Part shown: one piece after another, positions 1 to 8,323 of the stretch | Numbering within the stretch: the stretch's first letter is position 1 | How the letters are laid out: every line of letters starts with the position of its first letter | Origin: Paenibacillus rhizovicinus | GTDB lineage: Bacteria > Bacillota > Bacilli > Paenibacillales > Paenibacillaceae | Direction: 5' to 3' | Assembly (NCBI RefSeq): GCF_010365285.1 | Contig: NZ_CP048286.1 | Coordinates: 310,001 to 374,000 of the forward strand | Length of the DNA stretch: 64,000 nt | Program-made: the position numbers and the translations under genes | The notes under the pieces: generated by a model | Seen by the model: only the letters and a program-made list of their open reading frames with translations | The model's database searches: none | Told to the model about the DNA's origin: nothing

Positions 1-564
1 CACAATAGCGAGCTGCGTACGGCTCTCCGTGCCTATTTCCGAGTACTCCACGCGCAGATCCTTCGAAGGGTAACGGGTTCGCATAATTTGCACGTTGGTA
101 TCGATATCTTCCGAGAAGGAGTTCTGCGGTCCTTGAAGGATGCTTTCCTGACAGGTTTCCATAGGCTTGGATAGGGACGGCTTCTTCATTTCCACCGCAC
201 AGATTGAATCGCGAAACACGATAAGCGCACACCCGCGCAGCAGCTTGTCGGACGCCTGCGGCTTGGCAGTGAGCCGTTCAAAGCCGGGCAGCAGCGATAA
301 TTTCGCTTCGAATTCCGATAAGTCGCCTGAAGCGGCGAAAGCCTGCATGATCGTCGTTTGTATGCCGTTCTTGTCGCACAGCGACGATAAGTACATCAGC
401 TGCGCGGATTCCTGTTCGACGCGCAGCTCCCTGCTTACGAGATCGCCGGAATGCGCCAAGCCGGATACAGCGCCTTGCAGATCGAATCGTTTCATAAGGC
501 CAGACATCCCTCGTCGGTCGTTTGGCCTAGTATTTCCAAGCTCAGGGAATCGTATCCAATTCAT
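1..564 (-). CDS. GerA-family spore germination protein, N-terminal part (runs off the window)
   Basis: The reading frame is open from an ATG at 564 to the left edge, so only about the first 188 residues are present. The translation carries the N-terminal signature of GerA-type germinant receptor subunits, including GPQNSFSEDIDTNV about 140 residues in, which parallels GPRDGFIENIAVNM in the GerA at 3251-4768. The membrane domain lies beyond the edge. The ATG at 564 is preceded by GAGGA at 6 nt spacing. In-frame ATGs at 507 and 495 are later alternatives. It is divergent from gerB at 689, so the roughly 120 bp between them should hold promoters for both. It is the third GerA paralogue in the window. 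Confidence 0.85.
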   Translation of the reverse strand, partial: MNWIRFPELGNTRPNDRRGMSGLMKRFDLQGAVSGLAHSGDLVSRELRVEQESAQLMYLSSLCDKNGIQTTIMQAFAASGDLSEFEAKLSLLPGFERLTAKPQASDKLLRGCALIVFRDSICAVEMKKPSLSKPMETCQESILQGPQNSFSEDIDTNVQIMRTRYPSKDLRVEYSEIGTESRTQLAIV

Positions 565-618
565 GCCCATTCCTCGGCCAGTCGCAGCCGGCGAAGTCTT
601 GTCCTAGCGCCGCCTTGC

Positions 619-648
619 GTATAAACGGCTTTCGTTCCGCACATACTT
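619..648 (+). promoter_or_regulatory. candidate sigma-G promoter of gerB
   Basis: GTATA at 619-623 and CATACTT at 642-648 are separated by 18 bp. This resembles the forespore sigma-G consensus (GYATR, 18 bp, CATnnTA). It lies about 40 bp upstream of the gerB start, and forespore expression is expected for germinant receptors. The call rests on motif match only. Confidence 0.45.
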
Positions 649-688
649 CTGTCCATACTTGGAAATATTTCGCAAGCAAGGAGCATTC

Positions 689-1795
689 ATGAAGATACCG
701 CCTATCGAGAAAATATCGGGAACCCAGCTCGGCTTGATCTTGTTCACGTTCGTCGTCTCCACGATCAACTTGACCGTTCCCGGCGAAATGGTGATGTACG
801 CCAAACACGATGCATGGCTGTCCGTGCTGCCGGCGGCACTGCTCGGTCTGCTGACCGTTTGGGTGATGACGACATTGTCTCGCCGTTATCCGGGATTGAC
901 GATCGTTGAATACGGATCGAAGATTCTGGGCAAATGGTTCGGCACGCTTCTGGGGCTGAACTTCATCTACTATTGGTACGTCTCGATCTCGACGATCACG
1001 TTCCAGCATACGGCGTTCATCAGCACCTTGCTGCTGCCGAACAGCCCGTCCATCGTCGGCTGCACGACCCTGCTCGTCCTATGCGCCATGACCGCGACTG
1101 CAGGCATCGAAGTAATCGGACGATGCAATCAGTTTCTTACGCCGCTGCTCATTGTCGCCATCCTTCCGATCTTCATGCTGACCATCAAGGACGCCAATCC
1201 CGCATTTCTCCAGCCCGTATTGGGAGACGGTTTGAAGCCTGTCTTAAAAGGGGCTTACATGCCGGCAAGCGCCTACATGAATCAATTGTACATTCTTGGC
1301 TGGCTGCTTCCTTATTTGAATCACCAGAAAGAAGACCGCAAAGCTTCGCTATTCGCCCTGGCGGGTATTACGGGCACGGTTTTCTTCATCGTGATGCTGT
1401 CCATCATGGTCCTCGGCCCGCTGACCGGCAAATTGACGTATTCCTTCTTGAGCGTCATTCAATACGTCGGTGTCGAGGGGTCGTTTGAACGCCTGGAAGC
1501 GATCGCGGTCTCGATTTGGGTCATGGGGTATTTCGTGAAGGTCTCCATCGCCTTGTTCATTCTGTGTCTCACCGTTGGACAGGTGTTCGGCATCCAGAAT
1601 CATCGCGACCTGATGGTCCCCGTCATCCTGCTCACCGTAGTCGGTTCGATATGGATCTTCAAGAACGGTTCGGAACTGTTGGATTACTTGGTTTTCACGT
1701 TTCCGCTCCTGGCACTCTTGAACCAAACGTTCATTCCTATCCTTCTGCTTGTCATCGATACGGTTCGAAGGCGATTCACGCCGTCACGAACCTAA
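689..1795 (+). CDS. GerB-family spore germination permease
   Basis: This 368-aa polytopic inner-membrane protein has about ten hydrophobic segments and fits the GerB/endospore germination permease branch of the APC transporter superfamily. GerB is the proposed germinant-sensing subunit of GerA-type receptors. Early residues such as KISGTQLGLILF are typical. The ATG at 689 is chosen because AAGGAG lies 6 nt upstream; an in-frame ATG at 659 has no ribosome site. The gene is divergent from the partial gerA and convergent with the small gene at 1784-2014, which it overlaps by 12 nt. Having gerB on the strand opposite its gerA and gerC neighbours is unlike the usual ABC operon. Confidence 0.92.
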   Translation: MKIPPIEKISGTQLGLILFTFVVSTINLTVPGEMVMYAKHDAWLSVLPAALLGLLTVWVMTTLSRRYPGLTIVEYGSKILGKWFGTLLGLNFIYYWYVSISTITFQHTAFISTLLLPNSPSIVGCTTLLVLCAMTATAGIEVIGRCNQFLTPLLIVAILPIFMLTIKDANPAFLQPVLGDGLKPVLKGAYMPASAYMNQLYILGWLLPYLNHQKEDRKASLFALAGITGTVFFIVMLSIMVLGPLTGKLTYSFLSVIQYVGVEGSFERLEAIAVSIWVMGYFVKVSIALFILCLTVGQVFGIQNHRDLMVPVILLTVVGSIWIFKNGSELLDYLVFTFPLLALLNQTFIPILLLVIDTVRRRFTPSRT

Positions 1796-2014
1796 TAACC
1801 GATGGCCGATCGGCTCGAACAGCAGTTTGAACGGCAGTGTGAAGCTCTGCAGCTCGACCTTCGCGAGCTGCAGCGCTCCTATTACGATGGCAAAACCCAT
1901 TAAGCCTCCGTATACGACTGCCGTTCTATAGTTCCCTTCCCTAGCGAAGGAACGCACCTTGAAGATCGTCCAACCGGCGAATATCAGTACATAGGCTCCA
2001 ATTTGCGCGATCAT
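1784..2014 (-). CDS. small two-helix membrane protein coupled to gerC
   Basis: This 76-aa protein has two clear hydrophobic segments (about residues 5-22 and 32-52) and no family I recognise. Its ATG overlaps the gerC stop codon in an ATGA arrangement, so it is probably translationally coupled to gerC and expressed in the forespore. Its 3' end overlaps the convergent gerB gene by 12 nt. Position and size suggest an accessory subunit of the germinant receptor, like the small D-type subunits found in some ger operons. That role is an inference from context only. Confidence 0.7.
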   Translation of the reverse strand: MIAQIGAYVLIFAGWTIFKVRSFAREGNYRTAVVYGGLMGFAIVIGALQLAKVELQSFTLPFKLLFEPIGHRLLGS

Positions 2015-3222
2015 TTGACGATCTCCTTGTCATACAATTGCAGCGGAGGTCCTGCCATTCCGGCGCCGAGGAGCGACAGCTTGACCGAGACCGATACATT
2101 CGCTTCGGGGTATTTCGCTTGCCAATCGTTCTTCAGCCGCTTCCACTGGTTCGGATGACCCCGATAAATCTCCTGCCCGATCCCGAGGCTGTCCGTCTTA
2201 TACTGCTTCTGGAGCTTGTTCACGACATGCCTGACCCGTTCCTCGATCGCATCCTCTAGCGCCTTCCGGACAATCGCAAGATTGTCGGGCCTGCTGACGT
2301 CAAGCTTCGTGTTATTTTCGACGAGGCTGGCCACCCCTTCCAATTGAATATTCACTTGTACCTTATCCCCTCTCATATGCGTGAAGATGCGCCGCTTCGC
2401 CCTGTGCATCTGTATGCCGACGTTACCCTTGCCGCCGGACAAATTGGCGAATATCCGACTGTTCTTCATATGGTCGGTCGCCCATAAGAATCCGCTGGTT
2501 TCATTAGCGTCCAAGAACCCGACGATGCGGGGGCCATTGAAAATCGCCGTGCCGGCAAGCTTGAACAGATTGCCGGCCCCGTCTTTCCCGTCGCTCGAAG
2601 CTCGCTCCGATTCGATAGCGCCTAATACGGGACTAATCCCTTGGCTGGAGGCGGCAATGAAATAATCCCGGAGCGTGACGGCCATTTCGGTTCGCTGCCG
2701 TTCCAGTTCCTTGACCGCTTCGACTGGCACCTGCTCGAACGGGTATTTCGTCTCCAGCATTCTCATCCCCGTTTCCCCTTTCACGACCAACATATAGGTT
2801 TTGAGCCGCTGCCGCGGATCGTGGGCGAAGACGTCGAGCACGTCGTTGATGCCATGCCGTCCCAGCGATTCGCCGATGAAGATAACGCTTCGGTGCGCGG
2901 TGAATAACCGCCGGGAGCTCTGCTTCTGAATCAACTCGAATGCTTCGCTCGCATTCACTCCCGTCGCCGACAGGACGAAGAATTTGCCAGGCGGGCCGCC
3001 GCTTCCTCCTGTTGATTGTCCGCCTTGGGGAATGGCGATCTGCACCGACAATAGATACTTGCCGTCCTTGGTCCGATCAAAGGCAGAGCCCGTAATAAAT
3101 GCCAAATCGTTGATTTCCGTGCGGTCCCAGCAGCCGCTCAAGATCAGCAGGCTTCCGAGCATGCAGAGGCAAAGCAATGGTTTCATAGGTGGTTTCATAG
3201 GTGGTTTCATAGGTGGTTTCAT
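2011..3222 (-). CDS. Ger(x)C-family spore germination lipoprotein
   Basis: This 403-aa protein belongs to the Ger(x)C family, the lipoprotein subunit of GerA-type receptors on the outer face of the inner spore membrane. The signal peptide ends in a lipobox, LLILSGCWDRTEIND, with the modified cysteine near residue 31; CWDRTEI is the family hallmark. The extreme N-terminus is four MKPP-like units produced by a 12-bp tandem repeat, which gives four possible ATG starts. The first (3222) has the only reasonable ribosome site (GAAGGGAT). The gene lies 28 nt downstream of gerA and is followed by an overlapping small membrane gene. Confidence 0.92.
   Translation of the reverse strand: MKPPMKPPMKPPMKPLLCLCMLGSLLILSGCWDRTEINDLAFITGSAFDRTKDGKYLLSVQIAIPQGGQSTGGSGGPPGKFFVLSATGVNASEAFELIQKQSSRRLFTAHRSVIFIGESLGRHGINDVLDVFAHDPRQRLKTYMLVVKGETGMRMLETKYPFEQVPVEAVKELERQRTEMAVTLRDYFIAASSQGISPVLGAIESERASSDGKDGAGNLFKLAGTAIFNGPRIVGFLDANETSGFLWATDHMKNSRIFANLSGGKGNVGIQMHRAKRRIFTHMRGDKVQVNIQLEGVASLVENNTKLDVSRPDNLAIVRKALEDAIEERVRHVVNKLQKQYKTDSLGIGQEIYRGHPNQWKRLKNDWQAKYPEANVSVSVKLSLLGAGMAGPPLQLYDKEIVK
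3184..3222. repeat. 12-bp tandem repeat encoding MKPP at the gerC start
   Basis: CATAGGTGGTTT occurs three times in tandem (3184, 3196, 3208) and a fourth CAT follows at 3220. On the coding strand each unit is ATG AAA CCA CCT. The array adds start codons and a lysine-rich n-region to the lipoprotein signal peptide. Copy-number change would stay in frame. Confidence 0.9.
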
Positions 3223-3250
3223 GAGGCGGATCCCTTCTTGTTCGAGCGCT

Positions 3251-4768
3251 TCATTGATCCTTGCCGGATCGTTCGTACGGAAGCGATCTTGTCGTTCTTG
3301 CCCATATCGGCGATCGGATCAGGATATCCTTCAAGCTGCCGAAGGAGACAGGCGTGAAATAAGGAATGCCGAACGAACGAAGCGACGCTAGATGCAAGAG
3401 AATGCCAAGGAAGCCGAGCACGATTCCGTACAGGCCGAGCGTGCCGGCCAGGAAGAGCATCGGGAAGCGCAATAAGCGAACGCCGTTCGCGAAACTGTAC
3501 CTCGGAATCGTGAACGCGGCGATCCCCGTAATGGAGACGATAATGACGACCGGCGCCGATATGATACCCGCCTGTACGGCCGCTTGCCCGATAACGAGCG
3601 CGCCGACGATGCTGACGGCTTGGCCGATTTGCTTCGGCAGCCTGATGCCTGCCTCCCGCAATGCCTCGAAGATGATTTCCATGAGCAGCGCTTCGATTAA
3701 CGCCGGGAACGGCACGGCTTCGCGGGACGAAGCAATGCTGAGCACGAGGTTCGTCGGGATCATTTCCTGATGGAAGGTCGTTACGGCAACATACAGCGGC
3801 GGAGCGAAGATCGCGATGAAGATGAACAGGAATCGGATCCAGCGGACGAAGGTGGCGATCGGCCAGCGAATATAGTAATCTTCGCTCGCTTGAAGGCCCG
3901 TCCACAGCGTCATCGGAAGCACCAATACGAAGGGCGTGTTATCGACGAGGATCGCGATCCTCCCTTCGAGCAATTCCGCGGCGACCGCATCGGGCCGTTC
4001 CGTGCTGTGCACTTGCGGAAAGGGCGAATACGGGAGGTCTTCGATGAACTCTTCCACATAACCTGAATCGATAATGCCGTCGACGCGGATGCCCTTCACT
4101 CTCGTTTTGACTTCTTCCAACAAGGCCGGAGATACGATGCCCGAGAGATAAACGACGATGACCTGGGTTTGCGTCAGCTCGCCCAGCATGAACGATTCGG
4201 TTTTGAGCCGGGACGTCTTGAGCCTGTTGCGAAGCAGACCCATATTCACGGCGATATTCTCGATGAACCCGTCCCGCGGTCCACGTATGACCGGCTCGGA
4301 AGACGGCTCCTCCAAGCTTCGCTGTTTGATGCCGCTGGCTTTGACCGTGATGGCGTTATGTCCGGCGGGCACCAATACGATCGCATACCCGTCCAGCAGC
4401 TTACGGATCAGCGTTGTCATGCTCGGCGTCCGTTCGATCGTTCCTGCCGTGAGAAGCGCATCCGCGCAATCATCGACCGTGGCCGGTACATCCGTCGCAA
4501 GGGATAGCATCGGCTTCAGAACGTGATCGTCGATGATCTGCTCGTTCACAAGGCTGGAAACGAAGACGACGAGCAGCTCCGAGCCCGCCTTCAGACGGAC
4601 GCTGCGATATACGAGATCCGAGCAGTCTTGGAATACGTCCCGCAGATAACGTTCGTTGGCCTCCAGCTCCGGCGAGACCATCGCCGTTTCGTCCGCGGCG
4701 GTCGGCTGCTCCTCGGGCAGGCTTAATTGCCTTGGCAGCATGCGTCCCCATTTTCGCAACCGTCTCAT
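3251..4768 (-). CDS. GerA-family spore germination protein
   Basis: This 505-aa GerA-type receptor subunit has a large N-terminal soluble domain (to about residue 290) followed by five or so membrane segments. Family motifs are visible: RGPRDGFIENIAVNMGLLR, SGYVEEFIEDLPYSPFPQ and FEALREAGIRLPKQIGQAV. I chose the ATG at 4768 because GGGGGAA lies just upstream and the family starts near ...LPRQLSLPEE; the open frame could extend to 4933 but the extra 55 residues look like upstream DNA. It heads a transcript with gerC and the small membrane gene. A terminator at 4849-4874 insulates it from the upstream gene. No clear sigma-G promoter was found. Confidence 0.93.
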   Translation of the reverse strand: MRRLRKWGRMLPRQLSLPEEQPTAADETAMVSPELEANERYLRDVFQDCSDLVYRSVRLKAGSELLVVFVSSLVNEQIIDDHVLKPMLSLATDVPATVDDCADALLTAGTIERTPSMTTLIRKLLDGYAIVLVPAGHNAITVKASGIKQRSLEEPSSEPVIRGPRDGFIENIAVNMGLLRNRLKTSRLKTESFMLGELTQTQVIVVYLSGIVSPALLEEVKTRVKGIRVDGIIDSGYVEEFIEDLPYSPFPQVHSTERPDAVAAELLEGRIAILVDNTPFVLVLPMTLWTGLQASEDYYIRWPIATFVRWIRFLFIFIAIFAPPLYVAVTTFHQEMIPTNLVLSIASSREAVPFPALIEALLMEIIFEALREAGIRLPKQIGQAVSIVGALVIGQAAVQAGIISAPVVIIVSITGIAAFTIPRYSFANGVRLLRFPMLFLAGTLGLYGIVLGFLGILLHLASLRSFGIPYFTPVSFGSLKDILIRSPIWARTTRSLPYERSGKDQ

Positions 4769-4848
4769 CCCATTCCCCCGTTCATCCTGGATACGTAATT
4801 TTTCCCATGACGCTTGAACTTTATTCCGGAGGAGCTTCGCGGGCATGC

Positions 4849-4874
4849 AAAAAAAGCCGTGATTAACACGGCTT
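4849..4874 (-). terminator. intrinsic terminator after the 4899-5828 gene
   Basis: AAGCCGTG and CACGGCTT form an 8-bp stem with a 5-nt loop, followed on the minus strand by a run of seven T. Confidence 0.85.
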
Positions 4875-4898
4875 CGCAGGGTCCTTCCTATCGCGTTT

Positions 4899-5828
4899 TC
4901 AAGCTGCGTTCGATGTTTCGACTCGCACGGCATGTCTGATTCTATATTGCCGGTAAGCCGCGGCGATGCACATCAATATTCCTGTCGTCGTCAGGACGCC
5001 AAGCGGGAACCACCCTGTTCCCCAAGCCGGATAGATGAGCGGCATCAAGGAGACGCCGAATGCAACGGGAACCGGCGTTTTAAACCATTTACAGAGCAGG
5101 AACGTAATCAACACGTTCACGATGCCCACCGCTACGATCGAATCTGGCAGCAAGTGGTGCATGACGACTGCGACCGCAGCCGCCGCCGTTAACACGGCTA
5201 CGCGTGCCGGGATCGGCCGCCAAGGGAATTTCTCGGCATGAAACACTTCGAAAATAAGGGCGAACACCGGCGGGACCACGATGACCTCAATCCCTGTCAT
5301 GAAGGCGAATCCGATCCACAGGCATAGAATAACGCTAATGATAGCCGTATCCGTCAGGTTACGGTGATTCAGCGGACCGTTTGGCAGCTTTTGCCGCTTC
5401 CTTGCCATAAACGCCGCCAACATAATCACGCACGTGAACGCCGTTGTCGAAATCGCAAATACATAATCATGCAAGCCCAGGAAGAGGGGCAGCAATCCAG
5501 CGGGTATGGTCGGGCCGAAGTTGACCCGGAACACGTGCATGAGCAGGACGATAACGACGAAGCCGATCCACAGCTTCAGCAGCGGCGAGAGGCTGAGCTC
5601 GTTTAACGACGTCCCCAGGAACGCGGCTAAACTCGGCGAAAGCCACAGGTGAACGGGTCTCCTGACCCAATGCGGCACGGAGAACACCATGACCCCCATC
5701 GCCATGCCGGCAATTTCGGGGAAGAGGATATCCCTTTGGCCGGACACGACCGAGCTAACGAGCATAACCAAAGTCAATAGGCACGCTGCCGCCAAACGAT
5801 AGGACGTTAGGAAATTCCGGTCCATCAT
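4899..5828 (-). CDS. polytopic membrane protein of unknown function
   Basis: The 309-aa sequence is hydrophobic almost throughout, with eight to ten predicted membrane helices and no recognisable catalytic motif. Prolines and small residues in the second half (PVPVAFGVSLMPLIYP) recall small-molecule permeases of the HPP type, but I cannot assign a family. The start is ATGATG at 5828 with AAAGGAG upstream. It lies 33 nt downstream of the SLAC1/TehA-like channel gene, is very likely co-transcribed with it, and ends at its own terminator. A shared role in ion or small-anion movement is plausible. Confidence 0.75.
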   Translation of the reverse strand: MMDRNFLTSYRLAAACLLTLVMLVSSVVSGQRDILFPEIAGMAMGVMVFSVPHWVRRPVHLWLSPSLAAFLGTSLNELSLSPLLKLWIGFVVIVLLMHVFRVNFGPTIPAGLLPLFLGLHDYVFAISTTAFTCVIMLAAFMARKRQKLPNGPLNHRNLTDTAIISVILCLWIGFAFMTGIEVIVVPPVFALIFEVFHAEKFPWRPIPARVAVLTAAAAVAVVMHHLLPDSIVAVGIVNVLITFLLCKWFKTPVPVAFGVSLMPLIYPAWGTGWFPLGVLTTTGILMCIAAAYRQYRIRHAVRVETSNAA

Positions 5829-5861
5829 AGAAATTCTCCTTTGTAGTCGTATTTTCTCGCG

Positions 5862-6845
5862 TTATCCTTTAAGCAAGCTCCCGTTAACCAGCATGCTCAC
5901 GGTGCGAACGAACAGCACGACGATGACGATGCTCAGCAATGCCAGAAGAAGGACCGAAACGGCGATTAGCGGCCAGGAATCCACGTACATTCCGTATTTC
6001 AAGGCCGCATTGGTGAGGGCCGCGATCGGGAAGCTGATCCCCCACCAAGATGCGCTGAACGGAATCGACTTGCGGAAGACTTTGAAGAACAAGACGATGA
6101 ATAAGAACAACCCGAAGTAATACAACAGTGATGCGAACGGATCGATACGCTGCTCGAAATTCGTATAGCCAAGAAACCCGACCTCGAACGGCGCGATCAT
6201 GATAATCAGGGATGGCGTTAGCCCTGGCGGCATAGGAGCGTGATGTGCCAGTCTGGAGAAGATCAAGGTGATGTATACCAAAGCCACGATGCCTCCGATA
6301 GCCAGGGACATCAAATTGATTTCATGCGCCCAAGGAAACGGCATCGTCCCACCCGCAACCGGGATATCAAGGGTGCCTACCACGGGCACCAGCGTTGCTG
6401 GAACTTTGTGAACCGGTTCGAGATTGCCGTTCAACAAGCGCGAAACAAAAACAACGCAGAGGATTAACGCCAATGTCGTTCCGGTTACCCAAAGCGCTTG
6501 CCCCGAACGCTCGCTGTACATCCCGATTACCGTGGAGAGCAAGAGAATGGCAATCGGAATCGTGCCGAAGAAATTACCCGTGATGGGATGGTTGAATTCA
6601 GCCTTGACCCGTTGCGGATATAGGAACCATTTGGTTAAATAACCGACGCCTAATACGATAAAGATAAGAACGGCTATCATTCCGCAGCTATCCGCGATCG
6701 CGGTCGAAATGCCGAACGCCTTGCTTGCTTGTCTCCAGGCGAGGGACAAACCCGAAATGCCCATTACCGCCGCGAATAGATTGACGGGTAAGAATTGAAT
6801 AGATCCGATGCTGCGTTGCTTCTGTACGGCAGCCATGGTTTGCAT
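5862..6845 (-). CDS. SLAC1/TehA-family anion channel or exporter
   Basis: This 327-aa protein has about ten membrane segments. The start (FLPVNLFAAVMGISGLSLAW) is diagnostic of the TehA/SLAC1 family, whose members include the tellurite-resistance protein TehA, C4-dicarboxylate transporters and plant anion channels; NHPITGNFFGTIP is a second family motif. The ATG at 6845 follows AAGGAGG by 8 nt; the ATG at 6863 lies within that ribosome site. The substrate cannot be read from sequence. Two inverted repeats lie upstream (6886-6898 and 6905-6960), so it may be regulated. Confidence 0.85.
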   Translation of the reverse strand: MQTMAAVQKQRSIGSIQFLPVNLFAAVMGISGLSLAWRQASKAFGISTAIADSCGMIAVLIFIVLGVGYLTKWFLYPQRVKAEFNHPITGNFFGTIPIAILLLSTVIGMYSERSGQALWVTGTTLALILCVVFVSRLLNGNLEPVHKVPATLVPVVGTLDIPVAGGTMPFPWAHEINLMSLAIGGIVALVYITLIFSRLAHHAPMPPGLTPSLIIMIAPFEVGFLGYTNFEQRIDPFASLLYYFGLFLFIVLFFKVFRKSIPFSASWWGISFPIAALTNAALKYGMYVDSWPLIAVSVLLLALLSIVIVVLFVRTVSMLVNGSLLKG

Positions 6846-6885
6846 GGAATCGCCCTCCTTCATTCAGTTCGGAAATGTCCCGATG

Positions 6886-6960
6886 CCTTATTCTAAGGAA
6901 TTCAAAATGATAGATCAATATCGCCGTTTCAATGAAAACGATAGACAGGGACTATCATTT
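6886..6960 (-). promoter_or_regulatory. upstream region of the TehA-like gene with two dyads
   Basis: CCTTATTCTAAGG (6886-6898) is a perfect dyad with a 3-nt centre. AAATGATAG at 6905-6913 is repeated inverted as CTATCATTT at 6952-6960. Both lie between the TehA-like start and the next gene and look like regulator sites. No regulator is identified. Confidence 0.4.
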
Positions 6961-6978
6961 ATAAGAGATTCGCATCCA

Positions 6979-7671
6979 TTACTGTTCCATGAATTGCTGC
7001 AGCGGAAGGCCAAATTCCCGCCAGTCTCCAGGAATGTCCGCGACTTGCTCACAATAGACCGCTTGCAAGTAGCGGGACAGGTGCGTTACTTTGTTCTCTA
7101 CGAGGACTTCAAGGATTTCCGAAGGTTTAGAAGGCACCTGAAATTGTTGCACTGTCTCGAATCGCTCCAGCGGCAAGAACATAGCCAAGCTTTTTTTATA
7201 TGTCGTGCGCCCCGGGAATCGAGGCGAGCTTCCGGAATCGTACTTGGACAGCTTAATGCGGTCGTAGAAGTCAAGCAGCAGCGATCGCGCATCCAGTTGA
7301 AGCACGGCAAAAGCTTCCCCGGGTTCCCTTCTGGCATACATCTCAAGCATCTTCAAGCAGCTCCTTCTCGTCGGCCAGAGAAACACATGCCGGTCCAGAT
7401 ACTGAAAAAATTGCTGCGCGGTCGTATTCGGATCCATCGCTTGCGCGGCGATTCTCAGATGGGCATTCGCCACGAAACTCCTGCCATGAAGCTGAATTTC
7501 TTTACGGGTGGCCCGACCTTCATTCGCGAATGCCGGATCGGCCTCGATGCTCGAGTACAGCGCATCGACATGCGCGATCGAGGGCAAATTGCGGACCCTT
7601 GTAAAATGAAAAAGCGACTTCCGTTTCTGACTGTTCGTTATTTTAGTTACGATAGCGATTGCGTTATCCAT
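6979..7671 (-). CDS. DUF7002-like protein (possible ADP-ribosyltransferase fold)
   Basis: In this 230-aa protein, LFHFTRVRNLPSIA (from about residue 20), LDRHVFLWPT (about 92) and AVLQLDARSLL (about 122) match in order the conserved blocks I know from DUF7002 proteins (FHM..NWPSI..HGL, LN.RVFFW, VL.VDTRAL). DUF7002 is thought to be related to DarT/RNA 2'-phosphotransferase-type ADP-ribosyltransferases. Whether this copy is active cannot be seen. It stands alone on the minus strand, with GAGAGG some 13 nt upstream of the ATG and no obvious antitoxin beside it. Confidence 0.6.
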   Translation of the reverse strand: MDNAIAIVTKITNSQKRKSLFHFTRVRNLPSIAHVDALYSSIEADPAFANEGRATRKEIQLHGRSFVANAHLRIAAQAMDPNTTAQQFFQYLDRHVFLWPTRRSCLKMLEMYARREPGEAFAVLQLDARSLLLDFYDRIKLSKYDSGSSPRFPGRTTYKKSLAMFLPLERFETVQQFQVPSKPSEILEVLVENKVTHLSRYLQAVYCEQVADIPGDWREFGLPLQQFMEQ

Positions 7672-7790
7672 GCTCGGATTCCAGCCTCTCCACGATCGAT
7701 AATTTTAGGTGCTCGTCATTCGAGCGTTTATCATCTCCGACAGTCACGATAATCATACAAGGCTATAAAAACGAAGTGCCAATAATATTG

Positions 7791-7819
7791 AAAAACCGTT
7801 CCTTGTAAATGGAACGGTC
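7791..7819 (-). terminator. terminator after the TetR/membrane operon
   Basis: ACCGTTCC (7795-7802) pairs with GGAACGGT (7811-7818), with a T tract following on the minus strand. It serves the gene ending at 7873. Confidence 0.75.
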
Positions 7820-7872
7820 AATGTGATTTTGTGAAAGTTCATGATCGATTTCGTCCTCATTGTCACGTGGAC

Positions 7873-8304
7873 TCAGACCGGCCCTTCCTCTCTGTAGCTC
7901 TTGATGACAGGTCGAAAGATGTAAATGGCAGCCAACAGGAGCACTACACTGCAAATAACTTGTTCGACTTTCATCCAAATCGGCAATTGCAGGGAGAAAA
8001 GCACGGCGGTGAACGCGATGAGCAATACGATCACAACGATGCGCAATCGCAGCAAAGCTCGCGGTTTTCCCGTGGACGCCCGTTTGGCGAAGACGAACGT
8101 CAGAACGGAAGTAAGCGCAACAATAATACCGCGTACCCAGGCCTCCGGGTTAACTTGGTTTGGAGCGACGTTCGATAAGATGATAATCGCCACGACGGTA
8201 GACCAACTTATCACCAGATAGGCGCCAATCAGCCATCTGACGAGACGGAAAGCCGATGACACTTTCTGCGAGTTCGTAGAGTTGGCAGTCACGTTTTTGT
8301 CCAA
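7873..8304 (-). CDS. small four-helix membrane protein downstream of TetR
   Basis: This 143-aa protein has four predicted membrane helices and a charged C-terminus. I do not recognise the family. I place the start at a TTG (8304), which follows GGAAAGGAATG at suitable spacing and lies 19 nt after the tetR stop. The open frame extends further up inside tetR without a ribosome site. The operon arrangement suggests TetR controls itself and this protein, a common pattern for resistance or stress membrane proteins. The ligand is unknown. Confidence 0.7.
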   Translation of the reverse strand: MDKNVTANSTNSQKVSSAFRLVRWLIGAYLVISWSTVVAIIILSNVAPNQVNPEAWVRGIIVALTSVLTFVFAKRASTGKPRALLRLRIVVIVLLIAFTAVLFSLQLPIWMKVEQVICSVVLLLAAIYIFRPVIKSYREEGPV

Positions 8305-8323
8305 TATAACATTCCTTTCCGCG

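Noticed and set aside
542..1009. 155-aa minus-strand frame overlapping the gerB start
   Set aside because: Arg/Gln-rich shadow of gerB, in a different frame from the partial gerA, with no ribosome site.
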